A DNA stretch of 64,000 nucleotides. It comes from JAICMB01 sp035295125 (GTDB taxonomy: Bacteria; Acidobacteriota; Terriglobia; Bryobacterales; Bryobacteraceae). Made by a program: the position numbers and the translations under genes. Shown one piece after another: positions 18,342 to 27,014 of this stretch. Positions within the stretch are counted from its first letter, which is position 1; every line of letters begins with the position of its first letter. The stretch is from contig DATGJP010000020.1 of NCBI GenBank assembly GCA_035295125.1, positions 124,001 to 188,000 of the forward strand. The letters are read 5' to 3'. The notes beneath the pieces were generated by a model. The model saw only the letters and a program-made list of their open reading frames with translations, had not been told where the DNA came from and made no database searches.

Positions 18342-19838
18342 TCATGGATTTCTGGCCACGAGAGAATTCATGACGACGTCCAAGCGGTAGGGTTCAATCA
18401 CCTTAACCCACGGCATGGTGCGCCTAAATCTGGCCTCTATAGCATCGAATCCTGCCTCAATCGGATGCTCGCGAGAACCTACTGGAATGAGAAACGTTCG
18501 GTTTTCGGGCCGGAAGTTCGGAGGCGGCTCCGCCGATGGGCAAGTATTTTCTCCGTCTGTGATCACCAAGGACAATCCGTTCGGCCTTTCACGCGCCGCC
18601 CGCCGCATCATGGCAACGACCGCCGTGCAGCGTCCCGGCAGCTTGATCTCAGAGAGGCGGTCAACGGTAGTGGAAAGCTTCGCAATTGCGGCGGCCCGGC
18701 TGACTCCAGCTTCTTTGTTCGCGGCGGCGCGAAGCTGATCGCATTGCCGTCTTTGCGCATCCCCGTAGTGTTGTGAAATGCGTACCAGCTCGCTCGCGGC
18801 CACGGGGCAGTCACGAGCGCGGTTGCCGGGTATGGTCACACTCAGAACTGACGTTGCCATGAAACTGTTTTCATAAAACGGAATGACGGAGACAGCCAAT
18901 GCGTCCGCACCTTCATAGGCGGACAGGCTCTGCGCGAGGTTCTTCAGGATCTGAGTCGTTTCTGAGCTACGCGCGGACGGGGACACATCGACATACACGT
19001 ACACCGGAAGATCGCTTGCGCGGCACGTCGCGCCGCAAAGGATCGCCAGTGCTAGGCCAGCAGCGCCCGCCATTCCCTTGCCGTTCCCATCTGGCGGGGG
19101 CGTGCGTCGACCGCTGGCGGCCTCCAGAAGTTTCAAGTTGCGCGAGACCGAGCGGAATTCTGTCAGGTGTCCGCAAATACGCCGGGACCAGGACAGCATC
19201 TCCGCCGCAACGCCGCATAGCCCGCTACACAGCGGCGAGAGCAAAGTGATGAGCGCCATCATCACCCAGAAGAGAGAAGCTCCTATTGTGCTTTCCGGGC
19301 TGCGCAAGACGGTAAGGGCAATGGTGCAGGATAGAAGCCACGCGCCGCCGAGCATTAGCAGGCCACGCGTTACGCGGTGCATCTGTTTTGCCGGCTGAAC
19401 TACAGCACTGTGACGGACCCAGCGCGAAACCACGGCTGAGGCGGCGCTTGCCATGAAGAGAGCCAATGCACAGCCCACTATCGCCGCCAGCACCGGCCCG
19501 CCGTTCAGCGCTGTTTCCGCGAGCGCAGCGCCGCAAAGAACCTCCACGAGCAGAAACGCGGTTTGGCCAAACCTGTAGTACGTCGCCTCCCGCGTCTGGT
19601 CATGCAATTCGTGCGGGGCTACGCTTTCAGCCGGCGCATCGCCAAACCGGAGCGAGTATTCGCGCGCGTATTCTTCGAGTTTCGCTCTTTCGATCGTGGC
19701 CAGCTCGGCGGCATGTAGCCTGCACCATTCGGTGTTGCTCGCTGCCATTGCCGCCCTTGCCCGCGGCTCAAAGGTGTACTCGATCTCCGAGAGACGCCGA
19801 CGACATTCTTTCCTAATGCTGTTCAATTCATTCGACAT
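18342..19838 (-). CDS. Membrane protein with C-terminal von Willebrand A-like domain
   Basis: 498 residues. The N-terminal 100 are polar and helical; residues about 95-215 contain four hydrophobic helices (for example TAFLLVEVLCGAALAETAL and TIGASLFWVMMALITLLS). After another hydrophobic stretch the C-terminal half reads as a vWA fold with the metal-site motif DVSPS (DxSxS) and a later LVITDGENT. vWA domains bind partners through a bound metal. The start overlaps the end of the coupling-ATPase gene by 11 bases, so it probably works with the mobilization machinery, perhaps as a membrane anchor. No described conjugation protein was recognised. Confidence 0.7.
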   Translation of the reverse strand: MSNELNSIRKECRRRLSEIEYTFEPRARAAMAASNTEWCRLHAAELATIERAKLEEYAREYSLRFGDAPAESVAPHELHDQTREATYYRFGQTAFLLVEVLCGAALAETALNGGPVLAAIVGCALALFMASAASAVVSRWVRHSAVVQPAKQMHRVTRGLLMLGGAWLLSCTIALTVLRSPESTIGASLFWVMMALITLLSPLCSGLCGVAAEMLSWSRRICGHLTEFRSVSRNLKLLEAASGRRTPPPDGNGKGMAGAAGLALAILCGATCRASDLPVYVYVDVSPSARSSETTQILKNLAQSLSAYEGADALAVSVIPFYENSFMATSVLSVTIPGNRARDCPVAASELVRISQHYGDAQRRQCDQLRAAANKEAGVSRAAAIAKLSTTVDRLSEIKLPGRCTAVVAMMRRAARERPNGLSLVITDGENTCPSAEPPPNFRPENRTFLIPVGSREHPIEAGFDAIEARFRRTMPWVKVIEPYRLDVVMNSLVARNP

Positions 19839-21666
19839 CGCGTTGCTCCTCGAATAAGGTCTCCGGCGTCGTATCGCTCGCCGCTGGCTCAGCAGGCCGA
19901 TAGTACGGGTTGTCGTCGCACAGAGCGGCGATCTCCGGGTATTCCCAATAGCCGCGCCGCCGCGCGATGATCACGTCCTTGACGAGACCCGGCGCGAACA
20001 TCACCATCTGATCGTTCGGAAGCGCCATGACCGCGTGCGGGTCGAGAACGTTCTGGCCCATTTGATTGAAACTGACGCTGCCCTTTCCAGTGTCGGCATG
20101 GGATGCGTTGCTCGTTATGATCGTGCGGCGCCCGGCAAGCTTGCTGATTTCCTCAGCAGTCTGAATATCGCGTGGTCCCAGGAATATTTGCACCTCGCAC
20201 CCGGAGAGCAGATTTCTGAAGCCTTCGCGCCCATAGGCGGTAATCATCTGGCCCGCGTTTTGAATGATCGGAACCATGTTGAAACCGTGCCCCGCGCCTT
20301 CGGCGAAGACCGTCTCGAAAATGGGGACCCGCCCCAGCATCGCGAATTCGTCCGCAACGCAGGTGACTGGCCAGCGGCCAGGCGGCGTCGATTGCAATTC
20401 CAGAACGGCCGCGCCGAGCAGGAGGCGGAAACAGCGGCGCGATGAAGCCATATATTTCGCCGGAAGCACAACGTAAACCGTGGTCGGCTTCGCGCCGCGC
20501 TTGAGATCGTCGAAGCGCCAGGGCTTTGCAGGCGTTCGGAAGATGCGCGCAATCGCAGGGTCGGACAGCCACTTGATCTGGCGACGCAGTTCGCGAAGGA
20601 TGTCGTTGATCCCGCCTTTCATGAGCGGCGCATCGGGCGCGCCGAAGGTACTGAGGCGGTCCGTCACATACTGATCGCCGGTTTTCATTGCCGTTGCCGC
20701 GAAGGAGAATAGGCGCTCGCTGCAAATGATGCTGGCCAGGTTCGCGAGATCGGCCTCTTGCGGATAGTTGAGTTTCAACTGCATCATCACGCCGGAAACC
20801 GTTCCTTGCGCGCTCTCGCTGAAAAACCCACTGTTTGTGCCTTCGCCACTTGTGTCCGGCGCGACGATGATCTCCGACAGAGTGTCGCAATCCTTCACGA
20901 AGGATTCCGACTTCGGGTCGAGCAGGTCCAGAGGGTTGTAGCTATCGGTCTGATCGGCGAAACGCGCCAACTCCGTCGGCAGGCCTTCCTTTAACGGACA
21001 CAGCACCCTCATGTCGCTTCGGCCTTCGCAGGCTCGTTTTGTAGTCGCTAGCAACTCGCCCTTCGGATCGAGCAGGACCAGGGAGCGATTTCCGATGGCT
21101 TCGACGGTCATCGTGCCGCAGATCGTGGCGAATTTACCCTTTCGCGACGCGCCGATCAGGGCCACGCTGCTAGGCCCTGCGTACCGTATGATATTGCCGG
21201 CATCATCTTCGCCGAGCCTCAATCCCCGGCCTATTGCGCCGCCGGTCAAACCACCTGCGGCGAGCATGGCACGCGTAGCTATCCCGGCGTTTCCGTGGCT
21301 GTTTCCCATCGGCGGTATCGGAGGCAACTTGGTGGCAAAAGGCGAGGAGGACTGTCCGATCCGCACCTTCATGCCGAGGGCTTGCGCGTGCATAGCTAAA
21401 GCCATGAATTCGGTCATGTCCGCGTTGCTGCCGGGTGTCCAAGTCATGCTCTCCGAGCCGAGCACATCTCTTATGACACGCACCATCGCGGCATAGATTT
21501 CGGGTGGGCCGCCGGCGCGTGCGTTTCTGACTTCTCCTTGGGACACAAAAAATGTCATCCCACCTGGACCTTCGACCCGGTAACCTCTATGAAGCCAGCG
21601 TTTCGTCACGTCCCATTCCGGCCCGACACACTTCCTGATCGCTTCTGCTGTTACGACCAAACCCAT
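19828..21666 (-). CDS. TraG/VirD4-like type IV coupling ATPase, atypical
   Basis: 612 residues. The first 110 have no clear membrane helix, unlike classic TraG/VirD4. The ATPase core has a P-loop-like GASRKGKFAT (residues about 179-188), in which the Ser/Thr after Lys is Phe, then LVLLDPKGE, Walker B VADEFAMLG and the AEEISKLAGRRT region near the C-terminus. Coupling proteins bring relaxase-bound DNA to a secretion channel. Only this ATPase and the relaxase are present, so a helper channel would be needed. The membrane tie may come from the overlapping vWA membrane protein. Confidence 0.85.
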   Translation of the reverse strand: MGLVVTAEAIRKCVGPEWDVTKRWLHRGYRVEGPGGMTFFVSQGEVRNARAGGPPEIYAAMVRVIRDVLGSESMTWTPGSNADMTEFMALAMHAQALGMKVRIGQSSSPFATKLPPIPPMGNSHGNAGIATRAMLAAGGLTGGAIGRGLRLGEDDAGNIIRYAGPSSVALIGASRKGKFATICGTMTVEAIGNRSLVLLDPKGELLATTKRACEGRSDMRVLCPLKEGLPTELARFADQTDSYNPLDLLDPKSESFVKDCDTLSEIIVAPDTSGEGTNSGFFSESAQGTVSGVMMQLKLNYPQEADLANLASIICSERLFSFAATAMKTGDQYVTDRLSTFGAPDAPLMKGGINDILRELRRQIKWLSDPAIARIFRTPAKPWRFDDLKRGAKPTTVYVVLPAKYMASSRRCFRLLLGAAVLELQSTPPGRWPVTCVADEFAMLGRVPIFETVFAEGAGHGFNMVPIIQNAGQMITAYGREGFRNLLSGCEVQIFLGPRDIQTAEEISKLAGRRTIITSNASHADTGKGSVSFNQMGQNVLDPHAVMALPNDQMVMFAPGLVKDVIIARRRGYWEYPEIAALCDDNPYYRPAEPAASDTTPETLFEEQRDVE

Positions 21667-21736
21667 AAAGAACCTCCAGAGCGCGGCGTCCTAAAAACGC
21701 CACGCGGTTACAGCCAGCTCGCATTTCCGAACCAGC

Positions 21737-22240
21737 CTACAGGTGAGTATTCGCCGTTCGAAAACTCTGTGCGCCTCCATGGAGGGTGTCGCCAGCATTT
21801 TCTGAGAGCGTTTGAGTACCAAGCAACCGCGATCGGTCGCAGTATTCCGGGTGACCGAAAGGATCGGATAGTTCAGTACCGGTTGAAGTAGAGCAGTTTG
21901 AAAGACGAGTTAGACCCGTGACGCGAAACATCTCGCGGACGAATGGCGGCGGATTTTCAACTGAGAGAGTGATCCCCTCCGAACGACTTTCGTCGTAGAA
22001 AAACGCCAGAACGCCGAGGACATACGCGTCGATCTTCTCGACGCCGTGCATCTCGATGTTGACGGTGCGCGTCGTTAGATGGATAACGCGAGAGAGCGTG
22101 TCATGTAACAGCCCTCCTGAATGCCCGCGAACGAACCGACCGGACAGGATTAGGCAGGTCGTATCGCGGGTGATCGCGATCTCGATACAGGTCCGCTGAC
22201 GCCACGTTCCAGCTCCGGAATTCACCGCCTCGTTGTTCAA
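21737..22240 (-). CDS. STAS-domain protein
   Basis: 167 residues from TTG 22240, a start chosen because GAGG lies 8 bases upstream and TTG overlaps the preceding stop as TTGA. The domain reads CLILSGRFVRGHSGG, then VNIEMHGVEKIDAYVLGVLA and SVENPPPFVREMFRVTGL, which matches anti-sigma-factor-antagonist (STAS) proteins. The usual phosphorylatable Ser position (DSxG) reads DAYVLG here, so phospho-control is doubtful. The 40-residue tail is unrelated. It is translationally coupled to the small coiled protein upstream. Confidence 0.7.
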   Translation of the reverse strand: MNNEAVNSGAGTWRQRTCIEIAITRDTTCLILSGRFVRGHSGGLLHDTLSRVIHLTTRTVNIEMHGVEKIDAYVLGVLAFFYDESRSEGITLSVENPPPFVREMFRVTGLTRLSNCSTSTGTELSDPFGHPEYCDRSRLLGTQTLSENAGDTLHGGAQSFRTANTHL

Positions 22241-22488
22241 AGCCAATTCCTCGATTGCAGAAACGCGGCATCGCTACGGTTGAGCGCGGTGGTGCGGAGA
22301 ACGCCTTTGAGCATCAATTCGAAGTCCTTTGATTCTTCGGCGGAAGTGAGCAGGGCGCGCCCCAAAATCCGAATTAACCGCTCGCGCTGCTCCAGCTCGA
22401 TTGCCTTTCGCCGCTCTTTCTCCGCTCGAAGGGACTCCTTGAGCTGTGCTTGGCGCTTGAGAAGTAGGTCGAGTTTCTCGTTGTTCAT
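22237..22488 (-). CDS. Small coiled-coil protein, TraD/MobD-like
   Basis: 83 residues, strongly helical and charged (LDLLLKRQAQLKESLRAEKE), then RERLIRILGRALL and an ending similar to the small TraD/MobD proteins found next to relaxases on plasmids. It may contribute to the relaxosome. Short coiled proteins are hard to assign, so the link to mobilization rests mainly on context and the RILGRALL segment. Confidence 0.5.
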   Translation of the reverse strand: MNNEKLDLLLKRQAQLKESLRAEKERRKAIELEQRERLIRILGRALLTSAEESKDFELMLKGVLRTTALNRSDAAFLQSRNWL

Positions 22489-22616
22489 GCCGGTGCTCCT
22501 TTCTCAGGCACATTCTCCGCAGCAACAACAGCGGGCGAGAGTTTCGATTGTTTACAGGTGAAAGCGACGGCGTTATCATCGCCGCCCAATCCGGGTTCCG
22601 GTACATCAGGTGCAAA

Positions 22617-22994
22617 ATGGCAACGCTGCCGCCGCCAGACTACATAGATGATGAAGGCCACCGCTATTACTCGGTAACTGCAGGCGCACGGATCATCGGG
22701 TGTGATGTCCTGTCCCGAAGAAGTCTCTGGAATTACATCCAAGCTGGTGTCGCGCCCGGTGGCCTTGACCTCTGCGTGATCCGCCAACCTTTGCTCAGAA
22801 CTGGTCACCAGAAGCCGCGGAGCGATCGCCAAGACCGTCCACTGGTTCGTGAAGACCGGCTTTTCGCTCTTCGTGAACTTACGCAGGATCATCGCAAGCA
22901 TCGGAGCGGCAGAATGAGCGAGGATGATCTTTCCCTTATGCGGGACTCGGCCCGTCGCTTTCGATTGCCGTCGCGCCGTCCACATCCAAGTTGA
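22617..22994 (+). CDS. Hypothetical protein with HTH-like N-terminus
   Basis: 125 residues from ATG 22617. The N-terminal region (HRYYSVTAGARIIGCDVLSR, then RSLWNYIQAGVAPGGLDL) looks like a DNA-binding, excisionase-type helix-turn-helix. A second part reads LVREDRLFALRELTQDHR. A longer minus-strand frame (22485-23192) overlaps it, but its composition is less protein-like. Divergent from the STAS pair and upstream of the SorC-type regulator. The coding strand is a judgement call. Confidence 0.5.
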   Translation: MATLPPPDYIDDEGHRYYSVTAGARIIGCDVLSRRSLWNYIQAGVAPGGLDLCVIRQPLLRTGHQKPRSDRQDRPLVREDRLFALRELTQDHRKHRSGRMSEDDLSLMRDSARRFRLPSRRPHPS

Positions 22995-23135
22995 GAGATT
23001 CTTCTCCACGCACAGCAGCGTACCGGAAAGAAACTTTTCGCAATCGAGAAATATTTCCATTAGATGCGGCCTTGCTCCTCGGTAGACTTGACGTGAAGCG
23101 GAGTGCGAAGAAGCGCTCCGCTCAAGGAGCCGAAG

Positions 23136-24242
23136 ATGGCGAGACAACATCGAAACCCGCCGACTACTGCCGAGATGATCCAGGTTGCCCACATGTTCTA
23201 TGGGAAGGAGGCCCTTCGGAAGAGCGAAATCGCCGCTCAGCTAGGCAAGTCCAATCAGTGGGTTGGCAGAACCCTGAATGAAGCGCGGCGAGTCGGGTTG
23301 GTCAAGATTCAAATTCCCGAAACGCTGGAAAGCGATCTCCACGACAAGCTTCGTGCGAAGTTCCCGCATATAAAAGACGCCCTTATCGTGTCGGTAGAGC
23401 CGACCGCCAATCCGATGGCGGTACGGCCCTTGCCGAAGTCTCCGTCTCCTTTCGGTCCGCGACCGGATGCGGAACTCCTAAAGCGTTTCGCCGTCGTCGC
23501 AGCAGAATACTTTGACCGCATAGTTGATCAATGGGGCGACCGGCCATTACGTGTTGGTGTTACCGGCGGTGAAACGCTTCTGGAGTTTGCTAACGCAATT
23601 CCCGACCGATTGCGCGAACAGGTTCAGTTTTGTCCAACCGCGCTCGTCGGAAGAGGGCGCGTCATGGACTCGGCTTATCACGTAGATGCCGTCGCGATCG
23701 CGACGATATTGTGGGCGCGAAGCGGCAGGCTACCAAATCACATTCATTACGCCACCGTTCCCCCATACGACACCAAGGCGCGGGAGGGCAATGCCATAAA
23801 GTTCATTCAAGAGAGCCTGGCGAAGATCGCAGCAATGCCGGCAATAAAATCAGTCGTAAAGGAGATGGATGCCATTGACGTTGCTTTCGCAGGGATCGGC
23901 AAGGTGAATTCCACCGGCCGCCTAACCATGACCTGCCTGCTGCGGCCGGTGATTAAGACTGAGGATCTGCTTGATGAAGGCGCTATTGCCGATTTCTGCT
24001 ACAGCCTCATCGACGAGAATGGCCGTGGCCGTGATAGGTGGCGCTTTTTCTTAACTGCCGGTCACTATTCGGATCATCCCGGACTTGCCTTCTTCCAGCG
24101 TATGGTTAAGACCGGCAAGAAAGTTGTAGCGATCGTCGGTCCGGGCAAAGTGCATGCAGTCATTGCCACGTTGAAGGCTGAAGTCTTCAACGTTCTCATT
24201 ACCGACAGCGAGACTGTCAAGGAAGTCCTGAAATACGCCTAA
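23136..24242 (+). CDS. SorC/DeoR-type sugar-binding transcriptional regulator
   Basis: 368 residues from ATG 23136, with AAGGAG 8 bases before it. The N-terminal helix-turn-helix (ALRKSEIAAQLGKSNQWVGR) is followed by a sugar-binding domain: RVGVTGGETLLEFANAIPD (effector loop), VDAVAIATILWARSGRLPN, then DVAFAGIGKVN. Family members bind phosphorylated sugars or nucleosides and control catabolic operons. No sugar-pathway genes lie nearby, so its targets are unclear. It may control element genes. Confidence 0.82.
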   Translation: MARQHRNPPTTAEMIQVAHMFYGKEALRKSEIAAQLGKSNQWVGRTLNEARRVGLVKIQIPETLESDLHDKLRAKFPHIKDALIVSVEPTANPMAVRPLPKSPSPFGPRPDAELLKRFAVVAAEYFDRIVDQWGDRPLRVGVTGGETLLEFANAIPDRLREQVQFCPTALVGRGRVMDSAYHVDAVAIATILWARSGRLPNHIHYATVPPYDTKAREGNAIKFIQESLAKIAAMPAIKSVVKEMDAIDVAFAGIGKVNSTGRLTMTCLLRPVIKTEDLLDEGAIADFCYSLIDENGRGRDRWRFFLTAGHYSDHPGLAFFQRMVKTGKKVVAIVGPGKVHAVIATLKAEVFNVLITDSETVKEVLKYA

Positions 24243-24560
24243 CAAGTCGGCCACCCGTGCCAGATCCTTCCAAATTCGGAACGAGGACGACTTCGCAGCT
24301 GCTTCCGGATTGCCTCGTCTTCACCTATTCGTGTTCGACCAACTGCATACTCGCAGCCTTGGCCGATGCGATCCCTAGCGCGTCCGGCGCGATTGTCCAA
24401 AGGTGGTTTCTCGGAATTTTGTTGCGTGCTCGCTGCGCTCCTCGCGCAACAAAACCCCTGCGATACCGCTTCGCGCTTTGGACAATCCCGCCTCGAAGGA
24501 CGCGCTCAGAGGGACGCATCGGCTGCGATCATGCAGCCGATCAACACAAGGAGAAAGACC
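24243..24560 (+). promoter_or_regulatory. Structured non-coding leader upstream of 24561 gene
   Basis: Nested inverted repeats fill this gap. An outer 17-bp pair with one mismatch is at 24386-24402 and 24476-24492 (core GATTGTCCAAAG/CTTTGGACAATC). An inner pair TTTTGTTGCG/CGCAACAAAA lies at 24417-24426 and 24445-24454. ATCGGCTGC/GCAGCCGAT at 24518-24526 and 24533-24541 forms a tight hairpin just before the AAGGAG ribosome site. The layout resembles the two leaders upstream of 39418 and 41748. Confidence 0.6.
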
Positions 24561-24761
24561 ATGAGCAGCAAACCGTCACATCGAGCGTATATCGTCAACA
24601 AGCCGAAGGAAGGCTCCGAGCAGAAAGGGTTCTGGCACGAAGTCGGCGTCGTCTGGCCGCACAAGACGGGCAAGGGCTTCGATATCGTCATTCACGAAGG
24701 CCTCAGCGTGAGCGGACGAATTGTCTGCACCGAGCCGAAGAAAGACCAAGACACCGAGTAA
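24561..24761 (+). CDS. Small conserved plasmid-type protein
   Basis: 66 residues with a good ribosome site (AAGGAG). The sequence (SHRAYIVNKPKEGSEQKGFW, then GVVWPHKTGKGFDIVIHEG and VSGRIVCTEPK) resembles a small family common on alphaproteobacterial plasmids and integrative elements; the function is unknown. It sits behind a highly structured leader and is followed by a good intrinsic terminator, so it forms its own transcription unit. Confidence 0.75.
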   Translation: MSSKPSHRAYIVNKPKEGSEQKGFWHEVGVVWPHKTGKGFDIVIHEGLSVSGRIVCTEPKKDQDTE

Positions 24762-24768
24762 GCTCCGG

Positions 24769-24804
24769 CCGCCCGTCGGAGTCTCGGCTCTGGCGGGCGG
24801 TTTT
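24769..24804 (+). terminator. Intrinsic terminator after the 24561 gene
   Basis: CCGCCCG (24769-24775) pairs with CGGGCGG (24794-24800), followed directly by TTTTC. It lies 8 bases after the stop codon. Confidence 0.65.
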
Positions 24805-25326
24805 CTCCATCACCCAACGTCGCGGCTTGGGAGTAAATGGAGTCTGTTGCGAGACGCGAAGGTACTGCTGCCGAAGAAATCATCTCACTTGCGATTGCAC
24901 GACTAGTCGGTTCGATTTCCGTTTGCCGCGTAACATTGTAGGCAAAGCAGAGCAGGGCGCTCTTACGGGTAAGCTGCTCTTGTTTCCTACTGCCCCCGTC
25001 GAGTGGCGAAAGGCGGAAAACATAGTGTTCCGCCTTTCATGTATCGTTTCGGTGCAGAATCATTTTGCACCTCATGAGAAGCAAAAAAGAGTTGCGGCGT
25101 TGAGACATTTTCGATTCATTCGAAGGATGATTCGGGTGTCGATACCGGGCAGCAAGTTGTGCGCGTTGATAACGCGCCACGCCACGAAGTTGGGCCTTCG
25201 GCCCGCATTCGCGGCTCAACTTGGCAAGGGCAGGGGGTTGACCCCTTCCCGTTGCATCCCTTCCCCTGTGCCGCCCTCGGCGTCAGCGGAAACCCTGCAC
25301 GTTTCCGCACCTTCGGCGGTGCGCCC
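24805..25326 (+). other. Candidate origin of transfer region
   Basis: No gene. Three hairpins lie ahead of mobC: AGAGCAG/CTGCTCT (24949-24955, 24974-24980), enclosing CTTA-CGGG-TAAG; GAAAGGCGGAA/TTCCGCCTTTC (25008-25018, 25028-25038), perfect over 11 bp; and GGTGCA/TGCACC (25051-25056, 25066-25071). On the minus strand 24966-24954 reads GTAAGAGCGCCCT, one base different from the RSF1010-type nic region as I recall it (GTAAGTGCGCCCT). Position next to mobC-relaxase and this motif suggest oriT. Confidence 0.55.
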
Positions 25327-25725
25327 ATGACGGCGAACGACAATACGTCTTTCGCCGCCCGGCGCAGCGGGAGCCAGAAGCGCCAGCGCACGCGGAATAT
25401 CCCCGTGCCCGTCGATCCGGCCGAGTTTGTCATCATCGATGACAAAGCCCGGACGGCCGGCATGAGCCGCGCCAGCTTTGCACGCGCGGCCATGCTCGGA
25501 AGCCCCGGTCCCCGCGCGCAGAGAGCCCCGACGGTGAACGCCGAGGCGCTCGCTCATGCAACAGCCGCCCTCAATAAAATCGGCTCCCTGCTTAACCAGC
25601 AGGTCCGGGTTCTCAATTCTGGCGGATCGACGATCACCGCCAGCCAATGCTCGGCAGTCCTGGCCGAAGTCAGGACCGCCGTCGATCGGATATTGGAGAT
25701 CGTTGGACGCAAAACGCGTTTATGA
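25327..25725 (+). CDS. mobC: MobC-like relaxosome accessory protein
   Basis: 132 residues. After a basic N-terminus the ribbon-helix-helix-like region reads NIPVPVDPAEFVIIDDKA followed by GMSRASFARAAMLG. The second half (ALNKIGSLLNQQVRVLN, then VLAEVRTAVDRILEIVG) matches plasmid MobC proteins, which bind near oriT and help open the nick site. Its stop overlaps the relaxase ATG (ATGA at 25722-25725), so the two are coupled. The 25327 start leaves the hairpin-rich candidate oriT directly upstream. Confidence 0.82.
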   Translation: MTANDNTSFAARRSGSQKRQRTRNIPVPVDPAEFVIIDDKARTAGMSRASFARAAMLGSPGPRAQRAPTVNAEALAHATAALNKIGSLLNQQVRVLNSGGSTITASQCSAVLAEVRTAVDRILEIVGRKTRL

Positions 25726-27014
25726 TCGCGAAAGGGACGACCCACGATAACGGGGGAAGGCTGGCTCGCTACCTTGTCAAAGGCAAGGACGACGAGCGCG
25801 CCGAATTATGGGAACTCCGCGGGTTCGCGTCCGACGAGATCGTCGAGGCCTTTCGCAGCATCCATGTAATCGCCGCAGCAACCAAGGCCGAGCAGCCTTT
25901 CTTTCACGTCCAGGTGCGTAACCCCGAAGGCGAGTCGCTGACCCGCGAGCAATGGCAATACACCGCCGACCGCATCGAGCGCATGCTTGGGCTCAGCGAC
26001 CAGCCGCGTGCAATCGCCTTTCACATCGATGAGAAATCCGGCGAGCGGCACATGCACGTCGCGTGGAGCCGGATCGATGAAGAAACCCTGACAGCCAAGG
26101 CCCTACCGTTTTACAAGGACCGGCTCAAGAAGATCAGCCGTGAGTTGGAGCTGCATTTCGGGCTCACCCTGGTTCCAAATGAACGCGACGGTGAGATCAA
26201 GTACGCGCCGACCCGCGCGGAGGATGAACAGGCACGACGTCTTGGCCTCGATGCCCACCAGGTTCGGGAAACGATCCGTGATTGTTACACGCGCTCGGAT
26301 TCTGCGCGAAGCTTTGAAGCAGCCCTCGCCGAGGAAGGAATGGTTCTGGCCGCCGGCAGTCGCCGCGACTATCTCGTGATCGATCAGGCCGGCGGAATGC
26401 ATGCGCTTGGCAAACGGCTTCTTGATGTATCGGCGGCAGAGATCCGGGATCGCTTCGCCGACTTGCCCCGCGAACAATTGCCGAGCGTCGAGCAGGCACG
26501 GGCCTTCTTGCATGAACAAGCGCTCGACCGGCACCGCGAACAAGCCGCGCCTGTATGGGACCGGGAGCGGGACGAAGTCGCATGGCAAAAAGCCGTGGTC
26601 GATGGAGCGATCCAGAAGGGGGCGTCGCAAGAATACAAGGATCGGCAGGTCTGCCTGGTGGCGGAAGGGGCCGAGATCGAGGATGAAGAGGTGCGGCGCA
26701 AACGTGGCAGCGCAATCGGTGATCGCTGGATTGATGGCCCTCAAACCGGTCACATGATTGAACACCATGATTGGGCGCTCGATCAGGTCAAGGCCAACGA
26801 TGAACGCCGCCGACAAGAAGAGCATTCCGGCGTGAGTCCCGCACGAGAGAAACAGCGCACGGAGGAAGAACAAGAAATCGATATGACCCGGTTCAAGACA
26901 GACCCGGATTACCGTCGCAGTATCGAAACCCGAATGGCTGAAAGCACTGCGGAGCAGCGGCAGCATCATCCCGAGGTGCAACGAGAGATTACACACGATT
27001 TCGGCCAACGATGA
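25722..27014 (+). CDS. Relaxase / mobilization nuclease
   Basis: 430 residues. The first 230 form the relaxase domain: N-terminal KGTTHDNGGRLARYLVKG with the probable nucleophile Tyr17, the FFHVQVRNPEGE strand, and the metal-binding His triad His101 (AFHIDE), His110 and His112 (RHMHVAWSRID). It would nick oriT and stay attached to the transferred strand. The C-terminal 200 residues are helical and charged with no helicase domain. The family looks like the MobA-type relaxases of mobilizable plasmids; MOB class was not tested. Confidence 0.9.
   Translation: MIAKGTTHDNGGRLARYLVKGKDDERAELWELRGFASDEIVEAFRSIHVIAAATKAEQPFFHVQVRNPEGESLTREQWQYTADRIERMLGLSDQPRAIAFHIDEKSGERHMHVAWSRIDEETLTAKALPFYKDRLKKISRELELHFGLTLVPNERDGEIKYAPTRAEDEQARRLGLDAHQVRETIRDCYTRSDSARSFEAALAEEGMVLAAGSRRDYLVIDQAGGMHALGKRLLDVSAAEIRDRFADLPREQLPSVEQARAFLHEQALDRHREQAAPVWDRERDEVAWQKAVVDGAIQKGASQEYKDRQVCLVAEGAEIEDEEVRRKRGSAIGDRWIDGPQTGHMIEHHDWALDQVKANDERRRQEEHSGVSPAREKQRTEEEQEIDMTRFKTDPDYRRSIETRMAESTAEQRQHHPEVQREITHDFGQR

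Noticed and set aside
22485..23192. 235-residue minus-strand frame
   Set aside because: Its translation is irregular and matches nothing, while the opposite strand (22617-22994) gives a HTH-like protein and a plausible start.
24257..25330. 357-residue plus-strand frame
   Set aside because: It runs through the structured leader, the 66-residue gene in another frame, a terminator and the candidate oriT; the composition is not protein-like.
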